Positions 45,650 through 60,100 of a DNA stretch of 64,000 nucleotides are shown here, one piece after another. Each line of letters begins with the position of its first letter. Positions within the stretch are counted from its first letter, which is position 1. Both the position numbers and the translations under genes were made by a program. Where the stretch lies: NCBI GenBank assembly GCA_034620365.1, contig JAQGEQ010000041.1:434001-498000 (forward strand). The letters run 5' to 3'. This DNA is from Pegea sp. RAD2-039 (Eukaryota; Chordata; Thaliacea; Salpida; Salpidae). Under the pieces are notes generated by a model. It did not search any database. It was not told the DNA's origin and was given only the letters and a program-made list of their open reading frames with translations.

Positions 45650-48600
45650 GGAGTGGGAATAGTTTAGCGTACGCTGCCTTCTAATATAATCAAAGCCCAT
45701 TTTCACAACCAAAAATTTATCGATCAAATCTCATGCGTAGGAACATATAGAAAAGAAATAGATTTGATCTAATCATTTTTTAAAGAATTTATCATTAAGA
45801 TTTTGAATTTAAAAATGAAACAAATTTTCAGTTTATTAAAACAGTTTTAAGAGGTAACAGTTTTTACTTTTTTCGTGATAATTTTGTTCATACTTTCCAT
45901 ATAAAGCAAAGTCGATATGTCAAATTAAACAAGGCTAAACCTGATTTGTTTTTTCAAGCAAGTTTAAAACACTTAAGGTTTTCACGAGTAGCTTTTTATT
46001 TATCAAACAATTGCTGTTGATATGATAGGTAAGACCATACTGTTTTTAAAGCTCTTTTCTTGACTTTAATTATTTTCAGTTAAGTACAAAAGTTTGACAG
46101 AACGCTCTAGCTTTAAATAAACCAATCAAAAGTTTAAAGAAAACTAAGGAAGTAGTAATTGTTTGAAAAATCAAAAAATAAGATTCTGTAAATTATAATA
46201 AAGATTTAAATTCTAAATCGAAAAGATGACTAAATATTTAAATCATCTTCTTAGACATAATATTTAAGGAATAACCAAATATAATTGCTGCAAGAAAACC
46301 ATAAATACTAAAACAATTGAAAGAATAACACAAAGAGAGTTTTTAAAAGTAAGAATTTATTTATGTATAAGATGTGGTCGAGCCTTTAGTTCTATATTCA
46401 AACTATAAATGTGTTCACTGTAATTGTTTAAAATCAGCAAAGTGATTCTTTTTCAAAAGATATATTGTTACTTAATACAAAATTTATTTTAGATAATTAA
46501 GTCTTGAAGAGCTAATTGTAATTTTAAATTCAAAAGTTTGGAAACTCATTGAATATTACATTGCAATTAAAAAATTTTTGGCATTTGATATTTCCAAAAA
46601 AATAATAACAAATTGTTTGTTTAAGTAGATAAAATTTACCTGGATTTCAGTGACCCTATAAAGTAAACATAGAAAACGGTCAAAAAAATTTTATTTTTAA
46701 TTGTTAATCTAAAATATCAGTTAAGTATCATTTTAAGCAAAATTTATTTATTCTGTAAAATATCTGATAAAAAATGGAAGCACTACTTATAGTGTTTAAG
46801 GGTACTGAAAAAAATATTTTAATTTTAGTCTTTAAAATTTGAAAAGATAAATAATGTTTCAAAAAATAATAAAAGTAATAGATTAAAAATAAATTCTTGG
46901 ATTCCAAAATATTTGAAAATTAATTCGATAAAGTTTGTAGATGATAACTGACTACATGATGAAAATGTTATTCATTTCTATCTAAATATTTTGAAGATTC
47001 AATTTATATAATTATTTATTCGAAATGGAAATTAATTTACCAACTTATTGTAAAAATTATTTTTTAAATTAAAATGATGTTTTCTCTTACCAGTAAGTAT
47101 TTATCTTGACAAGTTAAGATTATAAATAGTTACAACTCCTGTTGGTGAAACTATAAAAATATATATAATAATATTATGATAATATATAATCCCAAATCTG
47201 AAATCAAACTAATTCTTAATTCTGTTGATGACAATACTTAAATAGAATCAAATTCTAAACTTTTACAAGTTTCCAGTTATTTTCTACAAAAAATTTATAA
47301 TCCTGTTTAAAACTTATACAATCTAAAAAGCAACTTTCTTTCAACTTTTACCTATTTATGATGATATCAACATTTTTAAAGTCTTTTTTTTGTAACCATT
47401 TCACTATAATAAAAGCTTAATATTTTGCAGTTTGAAAAACGTTGACCAATTTGATGTAACAAAACTATCATTTAACAAACTGTTATACCTATTAACTAAA
47501 TCAAACATTTTTATTCAAGCCTCTTTCTTGACTCCATAATTAATTCAAAGAAATTATTCATAAAAAGAATTGATTGTGAAAATAAAGCTCAAGACATGAA
47601 TCTTTATAAAAGTGATTTGTAAACTTTAAGTCAATAAAACATAATTTCCTTTCAATCTAGCACTTAAAAAGTCAATCGATATCATTAAAAACGTTTTTGT
47701 GCTGCAAAAAAAGCATTCCTTAGTTTGCTTTATAGTTCTTATTCTATAGAAATATGTCGATGATTTTCATAATATTTTTGGAGTTTTCACATTAGTTTTG
47801 TTATTACAATAAAATCATCAAGTTACAATATCAATATTTGCTTAAGTTTTTCTTTCTATTTATGATGTTTAAAGTTTTGTTAAGTTTTTCAGAGAGCTTT
47901 AGAATGTTTATTAGATGACAGAAACTTTTATTTACACTTAACAATTCTAAAGCAATAAAAGGATTTAAAGCTGGTATTAAAAGCATTACTCCATAAAATA
48001 AACAAAATCAAGCTCTAAAATTGGGTTTGATAAAGAATGTGACGTCAAAAGGTTGATTAATACAATTAATCTAAAACTTTGCATTGAAAAAAAACTTTTT
48101 TTCAAACAGTTTGTGTTAATTAGTAATCTTAGCATGTTACACTTTAAAAATTTGTCATTTATGGTTTTGAAGCTTAATTACTAATTCTAATAAAACTTTT
48201 GTAAGAGCTTTTGCAGTTCATATATTCGCAGCTGGGCATACAAATACAAGAGAATAATTAAATCTGATTACTTAATAAAACTTTTCTTATGTTTCGTTCG
48301 ACTCTTTGTTCAACTTCACCTTTACAATATTTTCAATTAGTATTTATTTGTGGTTTACATTTGATTAATTTGATTAACATTGTATTAAAAAAGCAGATTA
48401 CAGTTTAAAAAAGAAAATTTTAACTCGTACAAATAAAACAATTATCATTTATGATGTTGTTTTAAAAATCAACGACCTTACCAAGAAAATATAATTAAAA
48501 AGAAGATCATTTGTTTTAAATGTGTTCTTGTGTTTTTTTTGCTCTTAATTATGAGCATTTCAAAACATTGGGACTTTTAAAGCTTCTAAATTTGTTATTG

Positions 48601-49890
48601 ATTTTCATTTAATTACAGACTTACACATTTTTTTCAATTAGTTAACACACTTTATGAAATTATCTATCTTTTAAATTATCTAAAGTTTGGCTTGCACATA
48701 AGAGAACCCTTTCTGAGACTTTGTGTCTAAGTTGGTTTTATGTATAATAAAACTCAAATTTAAGAAAAATATTTAAATTTATCTTACGAGACAATTCTTA
48801 AAAAAATTGTTTTAATTACTTCATAAAATATACTTATAGTAATGAGCTTTATTAACAACAAAGCTAAATAAGTTCGACTAACAAATTAAAAAAATATAAT
48901 AATATTTCAAAAAAATGTTGTAGTTAGTACAAAGGTACTCATTAGAAAATAAGCCTTTGATATTTCAGTAAAAAATTTGAAAATATAACTTGAAAAACTA
49001 AGCGCGTTATTCTTAGCAAGGAGTATTTACTTCACTAAGAATGTTTTAAAAACTTCAACTTTTTAGTCAACAACTTGAAGTAAATGACTTAATTTATTTT
49101 GTTGTTACTGTAAGCACACTATGGCATTTAAAACGCAACTTAAAACAAAATTCCGATTATTAACTATGAAAAGACTAATTTATCTCGAGATGTAGTCTTG
49201 TTTTAACAAACACAAGTCTGAAAGCTGTTACAACAAAAATGTTTTTAAAAGTAATTAGAACTTAACAACTCTTATTTACGTTAACTTATAAGTTTAAAAA
49301 TTGTTGTAGTCCAAAAAAAAGTAATTGTTCAAAAGTTTGAAGCCAATAGAATTAAAAGTTTTCATTTTGATATTATGATGTTATGTATAACTTGTGCTGT
49401 AGTGTTTAAAAAAAAATTATACACTTTTGATGATAGTGATAAATCTTAAGTTACCACTATGGCAAAAATATGTAAAAAATCTATTTAATTTCGTTTATAA
49501 GTTTGTAGCTAATCAGATATTTATAAAATGGTAATAGATTAAATTTTTGATAAACTAATTCTATCAAATTGTAAGTTTTTAATCTTTGTCTACAAAGTTA
49601 TTTCATTCATTCATAATTAATAATTCAAAAAAAAAGTGACAATTAAAGAACTTGATAGAATGTACATTCTATCACAGAGGTCCAAATAAGTTTTAAACGC
49701 TTCCCAAATCTTTTATTTGTTGAAAACAATACTTCAGCTAGCTTTAGTGATAATCAACTGCCTTTAAATCGAACTTGAAAATTATATTTTAAAAGAAGAA
49801 GATAAAATTGAAGATTTGCTGATTAAACGAGTCTTGAAGAAATTCAAGAAGAAATAATGTTCAAGCTGTTTCAAAACTCAGCCATTAGGT
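45650..49890. other. Gene-poor AT-rich region
   Basis: No gene supported on either strand. Fragments with slightly higher complexity (46200-46440, 45720-46080) give no readable protein. Confidence 0.4.
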
Positions 49891-49899
49891 TCATCTGAT

Positions 49900-50260
49900 T
49901 CTTTGTTCTGGGTACTATGGTCTGATATATTTGAATTGCATATCAAAAGGGTATTTTGCCGCTTAAGTAAATGTGTTGTCAAGTTATTATGGCCCTTTGC
50001 AAAATACTAGTTCATTATATCGTCGTTAATTCAGTGGTTTTATCGTTGTTATTAACCGCCTTTTACAATTGAATAAAGCTTATTTAAAGAGTTATTGTCA
50101 TTACAGATACATGTTCGTATTTGATGATTTTTCAAAGTTTGTTGCTCTAACTGTTATCACCAACAAACCTTAATTCTATTGCTAGATTTCAACTCCAAAA
50201 TATTTTGGTTTACTTTCAATCTTTGACAACCTCGATAAACATAAACTTTACATATGACAA
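49900..50260 (+). mobile_element. Possible LTR-retrotransposon integrase remnant
   Basis: The frame from 50108 reads YMFVFDDFSKFVALTVITNK, close to the Y-I-L-V-x-V-D-D-F-S-K segment that holds the second catalytic Asp of Ty3/gypsy-type integrases. A following frame with QLQNILVYFQS could match the next helix. The flanks are broken and short. Confidence 0.35.
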
Positions 50261-52047
50261 GGTGAAAGCGTTACTACTAGTGACTTGAATAGAAACACAT
50301 CTGAACGTCTTTAATAGACTTTGTTCTGTATTTAAATTGTTTTTAAGTATTCTCAAATAACTTGATAAGAAAAGGTCGATGTTTAATCACAAGGTTTGTT
50401 TTGTCATTTAGTTAGATATAATTATTTGATCAAGCAATCTCTATAAGTTTTCAGCTTTTTTGCTACTAATTTGCAACTGTTCATACAAGCTTGTTTGAAT
50501 AATAAATTCTACCTAAACCACACTGTTCAACACTATTAAACAAAAGCTATTTGATATCTTAATTATATAAAAAACAGCAAGTAAATTTCTTTTTATAGAT
50601 TTTAAAAAGTAAATTTACTAATTAAGCTTCAAAAGCTTGCTATAAAAATTACATTTTGTAAGATTAATTTACAAAACCCTTTATTAGCTTGTACGTTTTT
50701 TACACCAGTTATTTTCAACCAATCAAAAATAAGAAGTTCTATGGAAGAATAATATGCAGTAAGACAAATAAATACAATTCTAAATATTTATATTTTGTCT
50801 GGTAAACACGACTTATCAGTATGATTGCATTAAAATCGGCAATGTGATATGCAGCAACAAGATTGCAAAATTCTCAAAACTATTTTTAACACCTTGATAT
50901 GTTATTTGTACAAAACTTTTAGCAAAATTATCAAATTTTGTCTTTAACGTAATTGCTGATGGTTTAATTATTTGCTAAACCCAATTACAGACATATTACG
51001 ACAATGTCTTTTCTTAATCCCGTTTATTGTTGAATAATCTAAGTTAAGATGCTAGGAGAAAACTACTATTCCTCATCATATTCAGCTAGCAAAGAATTTC
51101 GTTTGTTATGGATTAGCAAGATTAAAATAGCTCTGAAATATGTCAATAAACCTTCCAACTACATCATAGTTATGTAAACTAATACCAGTGCACGTACGAT
51201 ATCTAGTTTTCAGTTACTTTATCTGTCTACGCGCTATTTGTTTAGTTATTTACAACTGAGAAGTTTTAATCATTTCGCATATTTAGCTAAAACTTGTTTA
51301 CATTTAGATAGTTGATGGTTTGTTTTTTTAATTATGTAACTATTAAATTAAATTTATTACTATTAAAGAAAATGAAAATGTTTAATTTATGTAAAGTTGT
51401 GAACATTTTCATCATTCATTTCTATATGTTGAAAAATATTCTCGAATACTTTCATATATTTAGTTAGGTCACATGATTTTGCAATATTAATTTAATTCTG
51501 CTTAAGATTTATTAAATTATATCAAAGTCCATTTAAATTAAATTTCTATTGACATTTCCAAAGAACGACTTAAAAAAATACTGTATTGAAAATTGACTGA
51601 AATTCTATGAAAAGATAAAAATAAATTTACTTTGCTGCAAATCATTATTGTTTAAAGTAATATACTGATTTTTAATTCAAAATATCAAATCATTCTTTAT
51701 TTATGTACAAAGATTTCAGGAGATTTATTGCTTCAGTTTGAGAATTAAAAAATGTATAAATTAGTTCAGCTACTGAAAGTAATGAAATTTAAACAAAAAT
51801 ATTTTCTAGCCTCAACTAGAAAATTCATCTTGTTTTTTTCAGAATTTTCGAAATTGTTCTAAATATTATTTAAACATTTTTATTAATAACTATTGTATCT
51901 ATTTATTAAAAAATCTTAAAACAATTATTCTTGACGTTAAAGCTTTTTTTAGTCAAGGTCTATTTTAAGTAAGTATAAGCATAACTATAACAAATTTAAA
52001 AAAAAATAAACTTCTATTAAAAGATTAACCAACCTATTTAAACACTA

Positions 52048-52395
52048 TTTATTTATTATAATAAATGCGAAGGAGGGTACCTGAGGAGAGTACCTCTCGC
52101 TAACACACATTCTCACAAATAACATCTATTAAGTTGGAAATATAGAAATCAAAAGATGTAACACATGGCATTTCGATAGCCCTCAAAGCATATAACAGTG
52201 AACAATTATATAGAATCTTAAATATATAAAAAAGAGAAAAAATCATAGTTTAGAAATGACAATGTTGGCAATATTAAAACAGTTCAACTTTTGCTTAAAC
52301 AACACGAGTGATTCTGACATGACAATGTCTGATGGCAGCTGGTTCCAAGTACTAATTGTGTGGTATGAGAAAACATTCGCTCTGATTAGCTTCAT
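52048..52395 (-). mobile_element. LINE family A 3'-end copy
   Basis: Clearly related to 20807-21105 over the whole length, including the AGTGATTCTGACATGACAAT block and the 3' hairpin, here GGTAC paired with GTACC. It is 5'-truncated within the last RT codons. A small insertion at about 52215-52240 distinguishes it. Confidence 0.8.
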
Positions 52396-52399
52396 TTCT

Positions 52400-55300
52400 A
52401 AAAATTAGAATATATTTTAGAGTAACTATATTGTTACTTGAATTTGTCATTTTAGTAATACAAAATAAATAACAGCGTAATATAAAATAATTGACATTTA
52501 AATCAGTAATTATCTTAAGTATAGGCTTCTGCTAAATTTTAACTAACTGATTAAGTGTTTGAGAGATTTAAAATTCCAGAATTGTGATTAAGTGATTGAA
52601 ATCTATCAATATTCACAACTTCAAATTAGTTTATAAATAAAACATGATGATGACTTTCTAAGTGACTAATTCTCTTGAACTTTTTATTTAGAATTAAATT
52701 ATTGTACCAGCCCACTATGAATACGTTTCTGATTACAGCAATTTTCAAACTGCTGCATCTGTGATGTTACAGTTGAGATTTGAAAAGAATCATTGCTTAG
52801 TTTACTGATAATAACTCTATAAGAGAGCTTTATTCAATTCGTAACAGGCGATTAGCAATCGACAATACACGCTACAAATAATACTAAGTTATTGAATGAC
52901 CGAGCCCTATAAGGGAATGAAGAATAACACATTTACATCAGCGGTAAAATATTCGACTGATATACACTTTAAATATACCATACTTAGTGCAAATTTCTAT
53001 TTTAGCAAATTGCATTCTTGGTAAAATCGATTTATATTTAAATACTTTTTCTAATGCTGTAGATAGTGTAGAATGGTGTTTTAGATTTTGATTATTTACA
53101 AATGTGGGTAATAATGGACTGTATCGGTCGAAAATTTAGATGTGCCCCAGAAGTGTAGTCAAAGCAAACAGAAAAACTTGATATTTACAAATAAGCAGAT
53201 TTGTTTCTTTCTAAATGCTTTTAGGACTATATGTAGCTTGTTAGAAATTTTATTCATTCTAAATGCTAGACGAAGTAACAAGTTAGAATTGTTTACATGA
53301 AAGGAAAATTTTATTTTTCAAAATAGATGCAAAAAAGTTTAATCTTTCAAAAGTTTAATGATTTGAAATCGGTAGCAGAATTATTTAATTTTTGATTTTA
53401 TTCGAACTTTTTGGTAACTTATGGAAGTGCTAAGCATATTTGCAAGAAGAAACCGCAGAATACAAAAAACGTATTTTCTAAATTAGTTTTTTATGACAAT
53501 ATAAAAAATGCGGTTTTTATTTCTAGTTTAACAAACTTTGCTCATCATAAAAAGTAAACAAATAAATAAGAACAATATTTAAAAATAATATATCATTTTG
53601 TAGTTGAAAGTTAAATTAAATCATTCATATAAAGTGTTTCAAAACTCTTTTTCTGTTAAAATTCTTTTTTTTAATAATTTTCAAGCTTAATCAAACATAT
53701 CAGAGTTTATGTAGTATATTCGTGAAAAAGGACAGATTGCTTAGACAGAACTATAAAGCATATATACTAATTTCAACTCTCACTCAGAGACAGAAGTCTT
53801 GTTTAAAGCAAATGCCAAAACACTTACCTACAAAAAAGTATTTGTAATAACATTTGTTTTTCAAAACTTTAGTTTTAACACTTAAAAAATACAAGCTGAT
53901 TTTTTGATAATTTTAAATTATTTTTAATTATAAAATATTCTATTGAAATTCATATCGAAAACTCAAACGAGAACTATAAAAATTGTCAAAAAAAAATGTT
54001 TAACTTTAATTATTCCATAACGTACATCAACGAGAACTGTTTGTCGTTTTTACTTGCTTCAGGTCTCTGTATAACATTAGTTTTATTGCGTAAAACTTGT
54101 TAGGGGAAATCAAATTTCAGTATTAAAATGAAAGTTCTAATCTAAACCAGAATTAAGCTTTAAAAAATACAATTTGAATAATTAGTATTGGTAGTGATAA
54201 AAGAAAATCTATTTGAAAACATATAGAACATTTTATTTCAGCATTTTTAATATTGAAATTTTGCTTCAATTTTGTAAGAATTTATTTTCAATGAGAGAAT
54301 ATTTGAAGAGATTTAAGTTATTTAAAAGCAAATTCAACTAATTACAAGAAACATACATCTGTAGTATTAGAAAAAAAAAACTAAAGAAATTATTAATAAA
54401 AATTGAAAAAGATTTTGAAAGTCAATTAAAGAATTATTAAAGTGATTTATTGGTATTGTTCCTAATAATTCTGTCTTCAAAGAACACTTTAAGCTGTTAA
54501 AATCACAAGTCATTTATAGAAATACAACAAATGGAATTTTCTCATAATTACAGTTTTGTAAGATGCCATTAAGGGTCTATTTCGACACGTGTGTTAATTA
54601 AAAGATGTCACAGTCACGCTCGGTAAATGAACAAATTAAATTAAAACAAAACATTTCACTTTATGTTGAAGTACGTGACTAGAACATTTATGTCTAATTA
54701 TATTTACCTTTTAATTGCTATTGATCAATATTTTGATCAGCTTGTAATTTGAAAGTTGAAATACTCGTTTAGTAGGAAATCTTGTTTAGTAAGCTATAAG
54801 CTTCTAACTTCAATTTAACCATGGAGAGTTTCACTTTTAAAACTGCTATTCGAAAATCCATTCAAAATCTAACTTTTGTTGCATTATAATGGGGTCACGA
54901 TCTTTTAGATAAAATATTAATTTTTTTAAAGTTCGTTAAAAGCTTCACTGTTATAAAAGCTCTTTAACTAACTACTTAGAACCTCATCATATTTATAAAT
55001 TATAAAATTAATTAAAAAATCAAAAAATTTCTGTAAATATTCATTTAATTATTTCAACCAAAATTAATTTTGATAAAATTTAGAATATTTATAAACATTT
55101 TTTGTTGAAACAATATCTCCTAAAAATATTGTGATGAAGCTACTTGTTTAAGTAAGAATAATTGCTTTTTATCTTGGAATTACTTATAAGCATATAAAGA
55201 TCTTTGGCTGTTTGTGAAGCCTTCATGCAATCGATCTTCCCTGTAAAGTAAATAGCTTAAGGCCAAAACCGTTTTGTAACTTTTAAGATGCTGGAAAAAT

Positions 55301-56820
55301 GATTTTGTATTTTACTTTTTTACAGATTGTCGAGGTCTAAAATAATTTTACTTCTAAATTTATATTAAATGTTTGGACTGTTATTAATTATAATTTTAGA
55401 AGAATCGCTATGTGACTATAAAAAGATTATACTTTTATTGTTTTAAAAGCTTCTATCTTTTGTAAAGACAAAATGAATAAAGCTGACTTGTTCAAACATG
55501 GTTTGTGGAAAATTCCTTTTAAACTTATCAAGTTTTAAGTTTAATAATTGATAATAGTTTGAATTGTAAATTTGTATGTATTGAAATGATCTTTTTATAA
55601 AACAAAGTCTAAATGTAATTCTTTCGATAAAGTCTTATGATTTTGTTTATATCAAAAAATTACATAAAAAACTTTCATTGTATAGTTTACAAACTAATAA
55701 TATTTAAGTAAAAGTAAAACAATATTTTTATAATCATATGATTAATAAACTTTTGATAAATAAAATAAAAAAATTTCTATTTAAAATTTTCTTATAAAAT
55801 GCTATTTATATTCAAAATAAAATTATTCTTAAACAGTTTCTTTACCTTTGCAACAAACTTAAATAGAATTATTATAATAAAAGATCAAAAAGCAAAGGTT
55901 GATTTCTTATTTAAACTTAGTTACTAGTGAATTGGCAATTATTTCAAGTAGAAACGTTATGAAAGTTTTAAATTTTTGAAAAAGTAGAGCATTTATATGT
56001 TCATCTTACTGAAGGTTTTTGGTTTACTTGTAACAGATCGATTAAGAACTGATCTGTAAGTTGTTGGTTATAAAAATTCAGGCTTATAAAAATATCGCCT
56101 AAAGCATCTAAAGTACTAGTTCAGGTCGAGTTAACACCTTGATGTGAAAAATTATTCGTTAAAATACACGATAAGTCTTAGCTAAAAAGTTAAGTCTGCT
56201 AACAACTAACTTACACCTTAAATCAAAATAAAGTTTATAGGCAGAATAATGTTTGAAAAGTACGTTTCATTTTATATGAATTATTCCAAGAACTTATAAA
56301 CTTTATAAGACAATCTAAAAGTTGAAATAAGCTTATTAATTATTGATGTTAAAACTTAATGTATGTATAAGACCCTACTTTAGTTGTATACTAAGAATTC
56401 ATTAAAAAAAACTTTTAAAGCAGAAATATCATTTATTATAAGCAAAAGCTTATCTAGTCTCTCTTTAGAAATTTTTATCTTTAGTTTACAATATAACTTT
56501 AAGATAAGCGCTCGTTAGATTTATCTTTTAACATAAATGATGGAAAAAGGATTCAGCTAGTTTAAGTTTACTTTTATTTCTAGAAAGAAGCATATATACC
56601 CTTTATAACAATTCGAAAATAAGAAAATAAGTTTTATATAAATTTACATTTTAATTTTAAAATTAACAAGTTTGAAAACTTAAATGTCAAGACAGATTTC
56701 TTAAGAACCTAAAACTTATTGGCTACTTGAAAAGTTTTGAATACTGTGGAGTTGAGAACAAAGGGACTTAGACTTTAAATAAAGTTAGTTTTTATTTAGA
56801 AAATTCATTTCCTTAAAACT
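52400..56820. other. Gene-poor AT-rich region upstream of the ephrin gene
   Basis: No ORF, RNA gene or repeat could be supported. The last 300 nt before 57126 are the likely promoter and 5'UTR of the ephrin gene. Confidence 0.4.
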
Positions 56821-57125
56821 AAAACAGTGATGAGGACCGAGAGAGCTTTCCTTTTTTTTTCGCTTTTTTTCTACTCTCAGCTTTTACTCAAAGCCACAAA
56901 CTGGTTACACTTCATTGCTGTAAGGCTTGATTTGTATTTTCATGTTTCATTTGTAGCTCAATCGAAGTATAAAATGAGACTTAAAGGAAAAAGTTAGCTT
57001 TGAAACTTGATTAAGATTCGATGATTCTAGAATTTTATTTTTTCATTTGTTTTAGGTATCAACTTTTTAAAAGTAAACTTTCGTAGTGGAACTTTTTATT
57101 CAAATACGTTTGTTTTTATTGTAAA
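56820..57125 (+). promoter_or_regulatory. Probable 5' region of the ephrin gene
   Basis: A G/C-richer start (GATGAGGACCGAGAGAG near 56830) is followed by pyrimidine runs. An acceptor-like TTTGTTTTAG ends about 70 nt before the ephrin ATG. It may hold a promoter and a noncoding exon boundary. Confidence 0.3.
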
Positions 57126-60100
57126 ATGCCGGCAACAACAATCTACAATAGATTTTTGGTGATTATACTTTGTATTTCGACACTGAGAACCGTGGCAACT
57201 GACAAAGTTAAATATGATATTTCGTGGAACCCTGAAGTTACAGAAAAGTAAGTTCTATTAATTCATATTTTTAAGATTCTAAAATTTTATGTAAATAGAT
57301 TTTTTACAAACTTTGTCATTTTATACGATTTTGTACAAACTTCGTAAGATGTAAATAATATTTTCCAAATTGTGTTTTTGAAGCATATTTTATAAGCTCT
57401 TTTGGTCATGCCTTAACTCAATTTTGAAATTTGAATTTATGGCTTTTTGGTATGAAATAAACAATTATTTGTAATTTATTTGAAAATACCAAAACATCTG
57501 TTTTGTTTGTTTATTAATATGCTTCAATTTTATTCGCTTCAATGATTTTAATCGTCTATAAATAACTTTTAATCTTTGATTAACTGTAAGCTTAAGTTTC
57601 CAGTTTATCGGCTCACTAAAAACTCTTCCCTAGCTTCTATTGTGAGTTTTCAGTTAAAATTACTTAGCTGTAGAAGCTTACAAGCTAATTTCCGATGCTA
57701 CTCATATAAAGATAAGACTTTGTCAAAATTGTACTGTTTGGAAAAGCAGAAAATTTGAGTTTTCGACACGCAAACAACTTTGTAGAGCTCTGTGCATTTG
57801 ATTGATTAACAAAGTAAGAGAAAGAAAGACAATTCGTAAAGTAAGCAAGGATAAAGTTGCATAGTCTGAAGTAGGATAAGCTTGGCTAAACAACAGCCTA
57901 AATAAGGTTAACACCATTCCTGTACTCCTTCAAGATCATTGACTTTATTATACAACTTCTATAATATATCTCAATGAGCTCTGCGATTTATCTGATTAAA
58001 AAAATGTCAATTTACGTTTAAAGTAATTACTTTTTAATTAGGTATCAAATATTTTGGCAAGATACAACGTTTGCTTGATGTTCGTCAAAACTGAGAATTA
58101 TTTCATTTGGTTTGACTTAAATGTAATTCTGTTGAAAAACGTTTATAGCATGATAAAGAAACTATTAAAGAATGGATGTAGATTTTTGTGAAGAAACTGT
58201 ACTATCAGTTAAAATAGAAAAGTGTAGATGAAATCTCATGTAGCCTACCTATTTTCGCAGGCTATTTATTACTTGAAACTTATGTTCCTCTTATCAAATA
58301 ATTTGGTTGTAGAGATATTGGTTTATATTTGGTCAACTTTTCTTTTTGAATCAAATTTGCTGAAAGATAACAGCTAAAATGTTTTTTATATAAATATAAA
58401 CTAAGGTTTTTAATGACTTTATTTCCCATGAATTATCTGTAACACAAAAACGATTTTAATGAAGCTTATAGATTCGAATACCTATTAGATTGATTTCTAT
58501 TTAGATTTTTTCTTGATATCAGTTAGTACAGAAGTGACCTACAACAAGTAACTACTAGCCTGCGGCTTTATAAACCAGCAGAATATGCTACTTTATTCAG
58601 TACAGCTGTAGACAAAATGAAAACTTTGCTTCCTAATATACTAAAAATTGTGAAAAGTTTTTTACAAGCCTTTACTAGTTTCAAACCACTTTTAGAATAC
58701 TTTGGATTTCTCAAGGTTGAATAAAATTAACACAATAAAATCGTTATTAGTTGTTTTATGACTTCTATCAAAAAAATGGTTATGTTTTTAAACTAAATGT
58801 AAATATGATGATGTAAATGATAGTATATTTTTAAATAAATTGTTTAAAATTTGACTGTATGCTGATAGAATCGTCTTCAATTCTTTTATATATTTCTTGT
58901 GGTAAAAACAGTAAAATTTCCAACTAAATTCGGCGCCACCTAAAATAGTTTGAAGATAAAAATTTATCAAGAAAAATAAGGGTTTGAAAATCTCGATTCA
59001 TTTATTTCTTTACACTTTGATGAAAGAATAAGCTGATCCTTTTTCTTCGAGTTTTTATCATTTATAAACAAATCAAAATCAAGCATCAATATGATTAAAG
59101 AAAAATTACGTAATATAAGATTACAATGAGAAGTGGATTTTTAAAAATCATTTTGATCTGATAAGTTTGAAGAAGATTTGCAAATCCATTGCGCACTGAA
59201 GTCTATTTTATATTGTAGAAGCAGATAAAGAAAGATCACGTGACAACACGTTTAATTAAACAAACTTAAGAAATTGGTTGTACTCGAAAAATGTTGTTTA
59301 CAAAAGTAAAAGTGAGAAAGTGGAAGTATTTGTTTAATCACGTGACACTATTGAAAAAGCAACTTTGTTAAAATTTGTATAAATATATATCAATTTTTGA
59401 TTCAATAACTTCTTCATCACGTGTGAAAACAGAAAATCAGACGAATAAATATTAATTTACTAGGTTTAGCCATGATTAAAATCTGATAAAAAATTTACTG
59501 ACTGTTTTATCATATATTTTGTTGCTTATTATTAGCCAGGTATCAGCGAACAAAAGAAGGTTTACAATAATCTTCTTTTCTTTAACCATTCCATTCTTTT
59601 ATAATCTTTTATCGAATTTCGAAGCATTCGTTTTATAGCGTTCATGAAAGCCATGTTCACGAGAGTTAGGAAAACATTCTCTTTTTCATTTCTCCGTTGT
59701 TCATCTTTTTCTGTTTGCTTTATGCATCAAGCACAAACTCCCTTATTTACGATTCCTATTCATTTTTCATTCGTACTTTTTACGACTTTATTGTTGGCGC
59801 TGCAAAAGTGCTGCTTTTGCTCAGCTGCAAATGACTAAATATCAAAGTTTAATCGGCAATTTCAAAATGTAATTCAAAGTTAGCGTCTTTGCTTAGTTTG
59901 TTTTGTGTAGGGACACAATAGAAGCAAGTTTGTTCCTCTTTCATTGGTCAATTCTTTTACACTTTAAAACCACAGCTTCATTACTATAAATTTATCTGAA
60001 GGTTATTTCTATTCTTTCTAAAGGGAATTGATAAAGAAATAAAAATATTGATATTAGGATTCTTCTATTAAGTTACTAATGAAATTTAATGAGTGGAAAC

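Noticed and set aside
59644-59838. 64-residue ORF in ephrin intron 1
   Set aside because: It has a Phe/Ser/Cys-rich pyrimidine-strand composition and no homology; it lies within an intron.
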